NCBI RefSeq assembly: GCF_042664895.1
Contig: NZ_JBHTBQ010000035.1
Location: 176,546 to 240,545 of the forward strand
Length of the DNA: 64,000 nt
Direction: 5' to 3'
DNA from: Iodobacter arcticus
GTDB taxonomy: Bacteria; Pseudomonadota; Gammaproteobacteria; Burkholderiales; Chitinibacteraceae
Shown here: positions 54,741 through 63,728 of the stretch, piece by piece
How the letters are laid out: every line of letters begins with the position of its first letter
Numbering within the stretch: the stretch's first letter is position 1
Program-made: the position numbers and the translations under genes
Notes under the pieces: model-generated
What the model saw: the letters and a program-made list of their open reading frames with translations, nothing else
What the model was told of the DNA's origin: nothing
Databases searched by the model: none

Positions 54741-54836
54741 ATGGCACTCGTACCACCCCGCCTCTTTTTTAACTTGTTCAACACCAAAGCCGCAGCCAGT
54801 AAAGCCGTGAGCCAAACTCCCCCCTACGACAGCTGA
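54741..54836 (+). CDS. Possible 31-residue small protein
   Basis: A short frame beginning MALVPPRLFFNLFNTKAAAS in the gap after the PAS kinase. Third codon positions are GC biased like neighbouring genes, but there is no clear ribosome site and no family is known to me. Confidence 0.22.
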   Translation: MALVPPRLFFNLFNTKAAASKAVSQTPPYDS

Positions 54837-54885
54837 TGCTTAATATCATGGCATCCGTAAGCAATACAAGTTCAACCTGCCTCAC

Positions 54886-55854
54886 TTATACGACATCTGG
54901 ATATTTTCTCCATGCCTTACTATTTGGTCGGGTGATTCTATCTATATTCCCACACACTCGGCACCAAGTACCACAAACAACCTTACTTGCAACGGCCTTC
55001 CATATATGACCCCGTTTACATTGCCAAAGCATAGGAGCGTACGTTGTATATTGATCAGATAAACAAAGCCCACCCCTTAGTTTTGCAATGGCTTGTATTT
55101 TTTCCAGCGTATACCAGCGGCGATTTTTATGGCACTGCATGCAGCCCATACCCTTTTTAATTGATTCCAATGTTGCCTTAACTTCATGCCCCTGATCGCA
55201 GCGCCATGCAACGGGAGTCTTGCAGTCTTTATATTCAGTCGCCAGACTTTGCCAGCCACGGGCAGCAGCTACATCCTGTAGTTTTTTTAACCCTTCTGGC
55301 TTGGCTCTATAACAAACGGTACAGAAATTGCCATATAACAAACGCCGCGCATTGCTCTCAAAAGCATGCCCTTTTCCACAGCGAAAGGACATGTACGCAA
55401 CTTTATTTTTGTATTCTCTAGACAAGCATTCTCCATCCCAAGCCTTGGCAAGGTCATGAATAATTTGCAGGCGTGATTCAATCAGTTGTGCGCTTGGTGC
55501 TTTACTGGTTTGCAAGTTTTTCCAGCTTTGTACCCCCTCTTGCACTGCTTGGGGGGTAGCAGAGAAGTAGGGGCTGCAGGGCTGCAGTAAAGGCTTTAAT
55601 TTTTTCTTTTTTATTTCTGCTGGCACGGCTACAACCGATTGCTTGGCTTGCCTTATCTTATTAGCAATATTTTCAAGAATTAACCTCTTTCTTTCCACCA
55701 TCATGGCAAGGTCCATACCTTTATATTTAACCCGCCATTTACTTATGACACTATTGTTTATGCCATACTCACGACTTAGCTCTGAGCTTGTAGCGCCTGC
55801 TTCGGCTTGCTTAATAATTTCCAGTATTAATTCATAAGGGTGATGTTTTGCCAT
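54886..55854 (-). CDS. HTH protein fused to treble-clef zinc repeats
   Basis: A 322-residue protein. The N terminus (about 1-50; ELSREYGINNSVISKWRVKY) is a transposase-orfA-like helix-turn-helix, followed by a basic helix. The second half holds three repeats of the treble-clef zinc-ribbon type: FRCGKGHAFES...FCTVC (about 173-200), WRCDQGHEVKA...GCMQC (about 228-253) and WQCKRGHIWKA...WCRVC (about 280-308), each with CxxGH and CxxC. The transposase catalytic domain is missing. This zinc module is known from proteins linked to mobile DNA and nucleases. Function unknown; DNA binding is likely. Confidence 0.75.
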   Translation of the reverse strand: MAKHHPYELILEIIKQAEAGATSSELSREYGINNSVISKWRVKYKGMDLAMMVERKRLILENIANKIRQAKQSVVAVPAEIKKKKLKPLLQPCSPYFSATPQAVQEGVQSWKNLQTSKAPSAQLIESRLQIIHDLAKAWDGECLSREYKNKVAYMSFRCGKGHAFESNARRLLYGNFCTVCYRAKPEGLKKLQDVAAARGWQSLATEYKDCKTPVAWRCDQGHEVKATLESIKKGMGCMQCHKNRRWYTLEKIQAIAKLRGGLCLSDQYTTYAPMLWQCKRGHIWKAVASKVVCGTWCRVCGNIDRITRPNSKAWRKYPDVV

Positions 55855-56058
55855 ATTCTCGCAACTATAAAGTTAGTTTTTTTCTTGTAGCCAACGAAGT
55901 ACGGGGCAGGTTTTAAATCATTTTCAAGACATAAGACCTGGCTCCCCCACTTCCCTAGCAAATAAAAAGTATAGATTCAACATTCTCAAGTGCCCATGCA
56001 GGCAAATCACTATTAAATCCTATTATACTTAATGCTCTTAGAGCTAAAGAAAGCTAAT

Positions 56059-56307
56059 TTAATTTAATTTAGCTCTGACCCCAGTTATTTGATCACGCCA
56101 TTCTTCAGCAACAAGCAAAGTTTGTTGCTTTCCTCCTAAAAGATGCTCGTAAAATGTCTTTTGAAATATCTTTCCATTACGCATAAAAGAGACGCGCAAG
56201 TAAGGTTTTCCATTGATAAAGAGGCGCCCTATATTGGGCGAGCCAACATTTGTAGTTCTAGGGGACTTTTTTTTCTTGGAAGTGCGATCTTTTAGCGATT
56301 TAGTCAT
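56059..56307 (-). CDS. Small AP2-like DNA-binding protein
   Basis: An 82-residue basic protein. GRLFINGKPYLRVSFMRNGK followed by FQKTFYEHLLGGKQQTLLVA and EEWRDQI resembles the bacterial AP2-like domain, a small three-strand-plus-helix DNA-binding fold. A lysine-rich N-terminal tail precedes it. Its ATG overlaps the stop of a truncated immunity paralogue upstream (ATGA), so it would be translated by coupling. Role unknown. Confidence 0.55.
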   Translation of the reverse strand: MTKSLKDRTSKKKKSPRTTNVGSPNIGRLFINGKPYLRVSFMRNGKIFQKTFYEHLLGGKQQTLLVAEEWRDQITGVRAKLN

Positions 56308-56453
56308 ATTGCAGCTGCGCCCATTCCAGCCACGGCAAAAAAAATAGCACTTATTCCAGCAGCCTCTTTCATATGAGGGCTGTAAAGTATGTTTTGCTGA
56401 GTACGCATAAGTTGTAGGTTTTCAATAATTCCACGGTCTTTTTTTAAGTTCAT
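56304..56453 (-). pseudogene. Truncated N-terminal copy of the 232/237-residue immunity-like family
   Basis: A 49-codon frame matching the start of the two genes upstream: ENLQLMRTQQNILYSPHMKE and FFAVAGMGAAA, then a stop (AAI and TGA) where the relatives continue with QTSANS. The rest of the gene is absent and the AP2-like gene begins in the overlap. It is best read as the remnant of a third paralogue in the array. Confidence 0.8.
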
Positions 56454-56488
56454 TTCTTCATCATGAAAACTAGTAATTTAAATAGTAT

Positions 56489-57202
56489 TCAATACCATAA
56501 CTCCAATCCACTTCCTTCGTTCCAAGGAACATTGTTTTTCTTTCGAAAAGCCTTGCTAGTCTTGTGGAGGTCAACCCATTTTGGATTTTCAAATCCAAAG
56601 GCAGTAAATACTTTATTTGCTGCAATAGAAAAACGATAAAGGCGGGGGAGCATCCAGCTAACGCCAATGGCAGTAAGCGCAAATCCCATTGCTGTGATAT
56701 CAACCACAACATGAATAGGGAGGCCACCCTCCCATGCGATAGCTGCAAGTAATAAAATACCAACAATAACGGACGAGCTAAATACTAGCCAAAGCTTAAT
56801 GCCACTAATAATGCCACTAATAATGCCAGCAATACTGCCACGGCTCATATAGGGATATAACCAAATCGATCGAGTGGAAGATCTACGTAGCCCTAGCACT
56901 TCTGCTCCTTGCTCCCGATCTTCATAGACTAATTCAATTTCATCGCCGTTTTTAAATCCTGCTACTCGTGTACAACCTGCATATTGCGCACCATTTATAT
57001 CAAATGAATACATATCCACTTCATCTGCTCCACCTTCTGAATTGGCTGACGTCTGCACTGCCGCCGCGCCCATTCCGGCTACAGCAAAAATGACTGCACT
57101 TGCCCCCGCGGCTTCTTTTATATGAGGGCTGTAGAGTATGTTTTGTTGGGTACGAACAATTTGTAGATTTTCAATAATTCCATGGTCTGTTTTTAGTTTC
57201 AT
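56489..57202 (-). CDS. T6SS-associated membrane protein, probable immunity protein (short type, copy 2)
   Basis: A 237-residue protein with a small soluble N-terminal domain and two pairs of hydrophobic segments in the middle (about 130-155 and 165-185). Shared motifs with the next gene are NLQIVRTQQNILYSPHIKEA, FAVAGMGAAAVQTSANS, GFKNGDEIELVYEDREQGAE and IWLYPYMSRGSIAG. The LYPxxSRG motif and overall plan also occur in the two longer proteins closer to the toxin. An insertion-duplication (GIISGIISGIK) precedes the first helix. It is transcribed with the toxin cluster. Protection from the adjacent toxin or from related ones is inferred. Confidence 0.7.
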   Translation of the reverse strand: MKLKTDHGIIENLQIVRTQQNILYSPHIKEAAGASAVIFAVAGMGAAAVQTSANSEGGADEVDMYSFDINGAQYAGCTRVAGFKNGDEIELVYEDREQGAEVLGLRRSSTRSIWLYPYMSRGSIAGIISGIISGIKLWLVFSSSVIVGILLLAAIAWEGGLPIHVVVDITAMGFALTAIGVSWMLPRLYRFSIAANKVFTAFGFENPKWVDLHKTSKAFRKKNNVPWNEGSGLELWY

Positions 57203-57238
57203 TCTTAAATCCAAACAGTAGCTAATCGAAATATAAAT

Positions 57239-57937
57239 TCAATACCATAAATCTAATGAATTTTTCCCAGACCAAGCTATTTTGTTTTTTTTACGGAACT
57301 CTTTACTAGATTTATGCAGGTCAACCCATTTAGGATTTTCAAATCCAAATGCGGAAAATACTTCATTTGCACCTATAGAAAAACGATAAATACGGGGAAG
57401 CATCCAACTAATTCCAACGGCAGTAGCAAGAAAAGGAAGTGATGAAAGTGCCACTAAATCATGAACGTGTATGGTGTCTAATGCTACGCAAGCAATTAAT
57501 AATAGTGCAAACCCTCCAAGCAGAGAACATATCACCCAAAGCTTTAATCCACTAATAACTCCAGCAATACTACCACGGCTCATATAGGGATATAACCAAA
57601 TCGATTGGGTAGAGCTTCTACGCACCCCTAGCTCTTCTGCTCCTTGCTCTCTATTTTCGTAAACCAAGTCAATTTCGTCACCATTTTTAAAGCCAACTAC
57701 TCGCGTACAACCTGCATAAGAGATACCCTTTATATTAAATGAATACATATCTACTTCATCTACACCTCCTTTAGAATTAGCAGACGTCTGCACTGCAGCT
57801 GCGCCCATTCCGGCCACGGCAAAAACAATAGCACTTACTCCAGCGGCTTCTTTCATATGCGGGCTATAAAGTATGTTTTGTTGGGTACGCACAACTTGTA
57901 AATTACTAATCGTCCCAGTATCAGTTTTTAACTTCAA
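57239..57937 (-). CDS. T6SS-associated membrane protein, probable immunity protein (short type, copy 1)
   Basis: A 232-residue paralogue of the next gene downstream. N-terminal 130 residues and the C-terminal ENPKWVDLHKSSKEFRKKN region are strongly conserved, while the two central hydrophobic segments (LWVICSLLGGFALLLIACVA and the following one) differ. The gap to copy 2 is only 36 bp. Same strand and order as the toxin operon. Confidence 0.7.
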   Translation of the reverse strand: MKLKTDTGTISNLQVVRTQQNILYSPHMKEAAGVSAIVFAVAGMGAAAVQTSANSKGGVDEVDMYSFNIKGISYAGCTRVVGFKNGDEIDLVYENREQGAEELGVRRSSTQSIWLYPYMSRGSIAGVISGLKLWVICSLLGGFALLLIACVALDTIHVHDLVALSSLPFLATAVGISWMLPRIYRFSIGANEVFSAFGFENPKWVDLHKSSKEFRKKNKIAWSGKNSLDLWY

Positions 57938-57986
57938 TTCAAAACCACCAAAGCAATGTCTAGGGTAAGTAAAGTTTAATCATAAA

Positions 57987-58961
57987 TTAATACTTGAAAT
58001 ACATAGAGCCCAAGCTCATTTCACTCTGGCTTAGCAATGTATTTGATTTTGTTTCGCTCTTTCTTTTTCTATTTTTCCTCTCTTTTATTACTTCATTTTC
58101 TTTTTTTACTTTTCGTTCTTTAATTAATTTTAAAAGTTCTGCTTGTGATGTCTTTGGTAAATCTATATTTGATGGGTTTTCCAAGCCTAGGGCATCAAAA
58201 ACATAAGTTGCTACATTGACAAACTTCATTGTTTTTCGTGAGTAATGAATAGCAAATATCCCCATAAATATATAGATAGCAAGGGGAACCATCCAGAACT
58301 CTGAAATCGCTTTAAGTATATCTTCAAATTTAAAGACACTTAAAAGAGCCGCTAGCAATAATCCAGCACTAAAAATTAAACCTTTTTTCCCAAAAAATAA
58401 CCCTAAAATGAAAGGAATGAACACACCAACAAGGGAGGCAATAGCCCCTAATCCAGATTCTGTGTATAAGAAGTAACCTCCCATCACTAAAATGGGATAG
58501 ATACCCCCCATAAATCCAGTCACCCCAAGAAACCACCATTTAATCGCATTTTTTATATGGGCACGCTTGCCACGTGAGCAGTGTGGATAAAGAGCAATCG
58601 TTCTATCGGCGGGGCGAGCAATGGCGACTAATTCAAAATAATCATCTCGCCATTCACCAACAACATCCACAATATCATTGTTAGCAAATGGGCTACGCCA
58701 TACCCAGCCCTTAATGGCCTTACCATTCATTTCAAACTCTACATAATCGGCTTCTTCTTCCATGTCCGATGCGGAAATCGCCGCGCCCATTGCCAGCCCA
58801 CTTGAGCCGACCGCCGCACTGGCAATAGCAGCTAAACTCATCGCTTTATTGTCGTTTTGAGTAAAAAAGAAATTGGCATGTTCACGTGTTGATTTGTAGT
58901 TTTTAATCTGGCCACTGATTTTTACTAACCCAGAGGTAGATGGTTTTTGCTCAACAGGCAA
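57987..58961 (-). CDS. T6SS-associated membrane protein, probable immunity protein (long type, copy 2)
   Basis: A 324-residue protein. N-terminal domain: SGLVKISGQIKNYKSTREHA, FFFTQNDNKAMSLAA, EFEMNGKAIKGWVWRSPFAN, ALYPHCSRGKRAHIKNAIKW. Four or five membrane segments follow (about 145-250), then LENPSNIDLPKTSQAELLKL and a lysine-rich tail. Databases tend to label this family a putative type VI secretion effector, but its place beside the toxin suggests immunity. The start is TTG: the ATG of its paralogue has become ATA (58962-58964), and an AAGGAG site at good spacing supports TTG. Confidence 0.75.
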   Translation of the reverse strand: MPVEQKPSTSGLVKISGQIKNYKSTREHANFFFTQNDNKAMSLAAIASAAVGSSGLAMGAAISASDMEEEADYVEFEMNGKAIKGWVWRSPFANNDIVDVVGEWRDDYFELVAIARPADRTIALYPHCSRGKRAHIKNAIKWWFLGVTGFMGGIYPILVMGGYFLYTESGLGAIASLVGVFIPFILGLFFGKKGLIFSAGLLLAALLSVFKFEDILKAISEFWMVPLAIYIFMGIFAIHYSRKTMKFVNVATYVFDALGLENPSNIDLPKTSQAELLKLIKERKVKKENEVIKERKNRKRKSETKSNTLLSQSEMSLGSMYFKY

Positions 58962-59032
58962 TATGCGTACTCCTTGCAGTGGCGAATGTATGTATAAATT
59001 AGATTTTCCGCCTATTTTACGGAGGGGATAGC

Positions 59033-60004
59033 TTAATATTTAAAATACATAGAGCCCAAGCTCATTTCACTCTGGCTTAACAATGCATTTGATTTTGTTT
59101 CGTTCTTTCTTTTCCTCTTTTTACTCTCTTTTATTACTTCATTTTCTTTTTTTACTTTTCGTTCTTTAATTAATTTAAAAACTTCTGCCTTAGATGTTTT
59201 TGGCAAATCTATATTTGATGGGTTTTCCAAGCCGAGGGCATCAAAAACATAAGTTGCCACATTAACAAACTTCATCGTTTTCCATGAGTAATGAATGGCA
59301 AATATTCCCATAAATATGTAGAACACAATTGGGGCAAGCCAAACCCTATGTGTCGCATAAATAAAATCATCTAGACCATAAAAATACATTAATGCGGATA
59401 AAATCACACCCACGCATCCGAACAGGCCTTTTTTTCCAAAGAATAGCCACATAATTGGAGGCACAAAAAAACAAAACATAGAAACGAAAAGACCTATCCA
59501 AGCTGCTCCAAGAGCTATATGCAAAGCACCTATGGCTGATAGCCAGAAAAATATACCAGTCACCCCAAGAAACCACCATTTAATTGCATTTTTTATATGA
59601 GCACGCTTGCCACGTGAGCAGTGTGGATAAAGGGCAATGGTTCGATCAGCGGGGCGAGCAATGGCGACTAATTCAAAATAATCATCTCGCCATTCGCCAA
59701 CAACATCGACAATATCATTATTGGCAAATGGGCTGCGCCAAACCCAGCCTTTAATTGCCTTGCCATCCATTTCAAACTCTAGATAATCGGCTTCTTCTTC
59801 CATATCCGATGCGGAAATCGCCGCGCCCATTGCTAGCCCACTTGAGCCAATTGCCGCACTGGCAATGGCAGCTAAACTCATCGCTTTATTGTCGTTTTGA
59901 GTAAAAAAGAAATTGGCATGTTCTCGCGTTGATTTGTAGTTTTTAATTTGGCCGCTGATTTTGACTAATCCAGACGTTGAGGGGGTTTGCTCAATAGGCA
60001 ACAT
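59033..60004 (-). CDS. T6SS-associated membrane protein, probable immunity protein (long type, copy 1)
   Basis: A 323-residue paralogue of the next gene, nearly identical over the first 155 residues and again over the last 90, but with different membrane segments between (IFFWLSAIGALHIALGAAWI and following). Its ATG overlaps the toxin stop codon by one base (TAATG), so toxin and this protein are translationally coupled, the usual layout for an effector and its cognate immunity protein. No signal peptide; the helices place it in the inner membrane, where a pore-forming toxin would act. Confidence 0.8.
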   Translation of the reverse strand: MLPIEQTPSTSGLVKISGQIKNYKSTREHANFFFTQNDNKAMSLAAIASAAIGSSGLAMGAAISASDMEEEADYLEFEMDGKAIKGWVWRSPFANNDIVDVVGEWRDDYFELVAIARPADRTIALYPHCSRGKRAHIKNAIKWWFLGVTGIFFWLSAIGALHIALGAAWIGLFVSMFCFFVPPIMWLFFGKKGLFGCVGVILSALMYFYGLDDFIYATHRVWLAPIVFYIFMGIFAIHYSWKTMKFVNVATYVFDALGLENPSNIDLPKTSKAEVFKLIKERKVKKENEVIKESKKRKRKNETKSNALLSQSEMSLGSMYFKY

Positions 60005-62742
60005 TATGATGCTAACTCCTTTTTTGCGTTGTCGAGTGCGTGCTTCATTTCTTCACTGTCTAAATAAGCACCCTGATCATCTTTCTTGCGGCCAAAGGGG
60101 GTGAGATTAAGCCATGTTTCTAAAGCATCATCGGTCACTTGCCAAATAATAATTTGAATCCCAAATGCCCCGACGGTTAGCCATAAACCTACTGACATAA
60201 AAAATATCCGTGTGGCGATAATTGCGCTCGCTCGTACACCAAGAAAGGTCGTTACTTCTGCAAGGGCTGCATTGCTTGTTACTCGCAGAATAATTGGTGC
60301 GGCATATGTAAAAGTACTAGCACCGGTTAAAAGAGCCGAACTGCCACCAGATAAGGCTTTTAATAAATACAAAAAGCCAAGAAAATAATTTTCTTTCTGA
60401 AAGTTTTTATGCATATATGTAACATCAACAATCGCACCGATAATACCTGCGGCGGTACTAAACGCACCACCTGCAAGCTTCATCTTTTGAAAACTTCGAC
60501 TATCCGCACCTACTGCATTTTTAATGGGTGTGGCGGAGATATCGATTATGCCTGCGGCTAAACTTAATGCGGATGCACTAATTAGCGCCTGTGTTGCAAA
60601 GTCATCATGGTAAAACGCGGTTAAGCGCGTTAGGTTAACGCCTTCAATGAGGCAAACAGCTAAAGTCAGCCGCATGTCTTTAATGGCTAGCAGATGATCG
60701 GCGGGTTTGCTCTTTTGGAAAGTTTCCCAAGCCGTGCCCAGATTCTTACCCTGATTCGCACGGAAAGCAGCTTCTCGGGCTGCGGCTTTTTTTGAGGTGA
60801 GCCGATCTTTTTTGCCCGTTTCCCGTTTGTTTTTCGAGGTGCTATCAATTTCTTTTCTGCGAAGTACATCCGCATTATGTTGCTCTTTAATTAAAGCTTT
60901 TACATCTACAGGATCAACTAAAGCACGCGCGCCCAAAATCATCTGGATGAATTTCTCACCCATATAATGTCCTGAACGATTCGACTTAGTGAGGTCTGCA
61001 ACTTGATTAAAAGTGGGCAGAAAGGTGCGAAAGAATAAATCTCCCCCTGTCTTTATCCATGAGCCGGGATTACCTTTTGGCACGGCATGCAAAGCGATCC
61101 CAAAAGCTTTTGCTTTTGGATTGGGGTTAGGCTTTATTTTTGCATCTGCAAGTGCTTTCGCATTATTTGATTCAACTGTTAATGCTTTTTTGTATACATC
61201 AAATAACTTTTGCCAGGAAGTAAGAGATTTCATCCCCTCCTTAAAGTCCGCCTCTGTATAAGGTTTGTCTTTGTTTTCTTTGGCAAATTTTAGGAAATGC
61301 TCAAGTTCGGTGGCAATCTCTTTTTGATTCTGTGCTAATGCACGATAAAACAAACTGTTTTTATCAATCTTGATTTGATCCATCCAAATTTTTAGTTTGC
61401 GCTTCCCTGATTCACTGGAATTGATTCCCTGAATTGCCCCTCCAAAAACACTTTCAAAAGCAAGGCCATCCGCAGGGTTTTCACCATGAAAGTCTTCCAA
61501 GGTATCAATGAAGAGTGGGGCATCAAGCCAGCGAACCAAAACTTGAGTACGTTTATCTGCAAGCGATTCAACACTTTCGATCAGTTCTTTTTGATATTTT
61601 TTAAAATTGTTATATGCATCTTGGTCGATATTATTTTCATACTTATCCCATGTCCTTGCCATGGATTTTTTCTTGGCTTCTTCCCGAGCGTAATCACTAT
61701 TGGTGATTGGATATAAAGTGGCTTGTTTGGCCACACTCTGAGTGGCTCCTCTATTGGAGATTGGATATGTAGTATGAGCGACTACTTGGCGATCTTCTTC
61801 TCTATCGATGGCTTCGCCACGTTGTAATGCTAAAGATTGCTTTAATGTTTCAATACTCAGAATGGCATCGAGCTGAAATTCACGTTCTTGAGTGAAAAGT
61901 GCGAGATAAGCAGCAGGATTATTACGATATCCATTCAATTCATGAGCCACTCCAATCGCATCCCAGAGGGCCATAACGTGCGGCGTGTTGGAGCCTCCTG
62001 CACTTTTCTTTGCACGAGATTGCATGAATTGCAAAGTCTCCGCGACCACGCCTTTGCGAGAAGTAACTCGATAATGCGTGCTGACCTTAGTCACTTGCCC
62101 TTTTTCATAACTACCATCGCGCTTACTAAAAATTGGCATTTTCTGATCGTAGGGTAACTGAGCGTTCGAAAAGCCTAGGCTGTACTCCATGATGCTTTCT
62201 AGTGCGGTTTGGCTGGCAGGGCTGCTGTGCGGGTTTTTGGTGCCAGCGGCCATGGCCTTGGGGTCGATTTCCTGCATTCTGGCGCTGCGCAGCTTGGCAT
62301 CGCTGCTATATTGCGCCAGGGTTTCATCGCTCCATTTGTGCTCGCTAAACGCGATCCATGTTGGGCCGCACTCGTCTGGGCGATTAATAATCAGGTGGTG
62401 CAAGCGGCTGTTGCTATGGCCTGCGGTTTCACAGGTATTGGTATCTTTAGGTGGGGAAGCCGATTTTGGGGTGTGCTGTAGCAGCAGCAGGCCATCTTCG
62501 GTAACGGTATAGCACTCCCACTGCTTTGCGCCACGGGCGTTTTTTGAGTAAAACAAATACACATAGCCTGCACGAATGGTGCGCAATGCGTAGTGAAACT
62601 CATCGCCCAAGGCAATGTCTTTCACCCTTGTGCCTTCTGCCCAAGCGGGTAGTTTCGCTGTCACAGTCTTGGGGACGACGGCGTAACGCACCGGCATGAT
62701 GGGTAAGCCACTGGCTTGGCATGCTTTACATAGCTGACTCAT
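60004..62742 (-). CDS. T6SS effector, VasX/BTH_I2691-type membrane-active toxin
   Basis: A 912-residue protein. The N terminus, CKACQASGLPIMPVRYAVVP with YALRTIRAGYVYLFYSKNAR and onward to about residue 170, matches the VasX N-terminal region found in T6SS effectors. The middle is long, charged and helical. The last 230 residues hold several hydrophobic helices (LTLAVCLIEGVNLTRLTAFY, KLAGGAFSTAAGIIGAIVDV, SALLTGASTFTYAAPIILRV, FFMSVGLWLTVGAFGIQIII), as in colicin-like pore formers, and end near WLNLTPFGRKK. It follows a DUF4123 adaptor and VgrG, and its stop overlaps the immunity start. Pore formation is inferred from family and helices. Confidence 0.85.
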   Translation of the reverse strand: MSQLCKACQASGLPIMPVRYAVVPKTVTAKLPAWAEGTRVKDIALGDEFHYALRTIRAGYVYLFYSKNARGAKQWECYTVTEDGLLLLQHTPKSASPPKDTNTCETAGHSNSRLHHLIINRPDECGPTWIAFSEHKWSDETLAQYSSDAKLRSARMQEIDPKAMAAGTKNPHSSPASQTALESIMEYSLGFSNAQLPYDQKMPIFSKRDGSYEKGQVTKVSTHYRVTSRKGVVAETLQFMQSRAKKSAGGSNTPHVMALWDAIGVAHELNGYRNNPAAYLALFTQEREFQLDAILSIETLKQSLALQRGEAIDREEDRQVVAHTTYPISNRGATQSVAKQATLYPITNSDYAREEAKKKSMARTWDKYENNIDQDAYNNFKKYQKELIESVESLADKRTQVLVRWLDAPLFIDTLEDFHGENPADGLAFESVFGGAIQGINSSESGKRKLKIWMDQIKIDKNSLFYRALAQNQKEIATELEHFLKFAKENKDKPYTEADFKEGMKSLTSWQKLFDVYKKALTVESNNAKALADAKIKPNPNPKAKAFGIALHAVPKGNPGSWIKTGGDLFFRTFLPTFNQVADLTKSNRSGHYMGEKFIQMILGARALVDPVDVKALIKEQHNADVLRRKEIDSTSKNKRETGKKDRLTSKKAAAREAAFRANQGKNLGTAWETFQKSKPADHLLAIKDMRLTLAVCLIEGVNLTRLTAFYHDDFATQALISASALSLAAGIIDISATPIKNAVGADSRSFQKMKLAGGAFSTAAGIIGAIVDVTYMHKNFQKENYFLGFLYLLKALSGGSSALLTGASTFTYAAPIILRVTSNAALAEVTTFLGVRASAIIATRIFFMSVGLWLTVGAFGIQIIIWQVTDDALETWLNLTPFGRKKDDQGAYLDSEEMKHALDNAKKELAS

Positions 62743-62789
62743 GCTTTGGTAATTTCCTAAAAATTGAAAGGCAAATGCCCTATGTAAAA

Positions 62790-63716
62790 CTAAACTTTGT
62801 TTGCGGCGATGCTTTGCCAGTCGCTGTCACTCAGCTCTGCAACCAAGCTACCGTAATACGCATCCGCCGGCCGCGCGGTGAGGCACTTTTGCAGCAAAGG
62901 GTGGCGATCAAAAAACGGGTGGATCATCAAGGCGTGTTGGGCAAATAGTGCTAAATCTGCATCGTCACTAAAGCCCAGCAATCTAGCTCGTTTGATGGCC
63001 GCAAAGCCAAGCTCGTGCAGATGATCTAGCTGGGCTATTTGCAAATCGCTGTTTTGTGCCAGATAGGCCAGCAGCGCCTGATTAAAAGGCGCGATCAAGG
63101 CGATATCTTGCCAGAGCTGGCGGCCCCATATATCAGGTGTTCCCTTGTTGTTACCCGTATCAGGCTTGATTTGCAAAGCCATCAGCTGCCCGTTAGGTGC
63201 AATCAGGCTCCAGCTGGCTACAGGGCCTAGTAAGTATTTTTGCTGCTCATGATTAAGCAGTGGCCATAAGGCCCAGAGCACAGCAGGATCATGTAAGCGC
63301 AGTAAATGCTTGCCGCCTAAAGGAGAGAAGCGAATCATTTGTTCGCTGATATGCAAGGCGGCTTGCTGGGCATCCCCCGCAATCTCTAGCCAGCCTGCCA
63401 CTCTGCGGCCACAGCCTTCGGCAATTAAATCTGGTGAGGCTTCTTGCAATGCTTGCTCGATACTGGGTAACAGCTGCTCTGCATTTGTGCCAGACAATGG
63501 CAGCCAATACGGCCGTATTGCCGGGTTGAGCGAGCGATGCTTTAAAGGCACAACAAAACCCTTTAACTTTGCTGCCTCATCCAGCCGCAATTCATCATCT
63601 GAAAGCGCTCTGTGGCTGTAATCCAAGGCGAGATAAAGGGGCTTTCCTGCTTGCAGCTGATCGCTCAAGCACTGCAAAACGGCCGTAGCATGGTTTGCCA
63701 TGGTTGGATCTGTCAT
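62790..63716 (-). CDS. DUF4123 T6SS effector adaptor/chaperone
   Basis: A 308-residue cytoplasmic protein of the DUF4123 (Tap/TEC) family, which loads effectors onto VgrG. Seen are GKPLYLALDYSHRA near the N terminus, FSPLGGKHLLRLHDPAVLWA (the family's central FYDPRVL-like strand) and a helical C-terminal half. It begins 12 bp after the vgrG stop and ends 47 bp before the toxin start, the standard vgrG-adaptor-effector order. Confidence 0.85.
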   Translation of the reverse strand: MTDPTMANHATAVLQCLSDQLQAGKPLYLALDYSHRALSDDELRLDEAAKLKGFVVPLKHRSLNPAIRPYWLPLSGTNAEQLLPSIEQALQEASPDLIAEGCGRRVAGWLEIAGDAQQAALHISEQMIRFSPLGGKHLLRLHDPAVLWALWPLLNHEQQKYLLGPVASWSLIAPNGQLMALQIKPDTGNNKGTPDIWGRQLWQDIALIAPFNQALLAYLAQNSDLQIAQLDHLHELGFAAIKRARLLGFSDDADLALFAQHALMIHPFFDRHPLLQKCLTARPADAYYGSLVAELSDSDWQSIAANKV

Positions 63717-63728
63717 CTTTTTAATCCC

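Noticed and set aside
54886..55854. An IS3-type transposase
   Set aside because: Only the HTH resembles orfA; no DDE domain and no terminal inverted repeats were found around it.
55903..55947. A sixth copy of the dispersed inverted-repeat element near the T6SS island
   Set aside because: GGGGCAGGT and AGACCTGGCTCCCC are similar to the ends but too short and degenerate to call; it may be a decayed relative.
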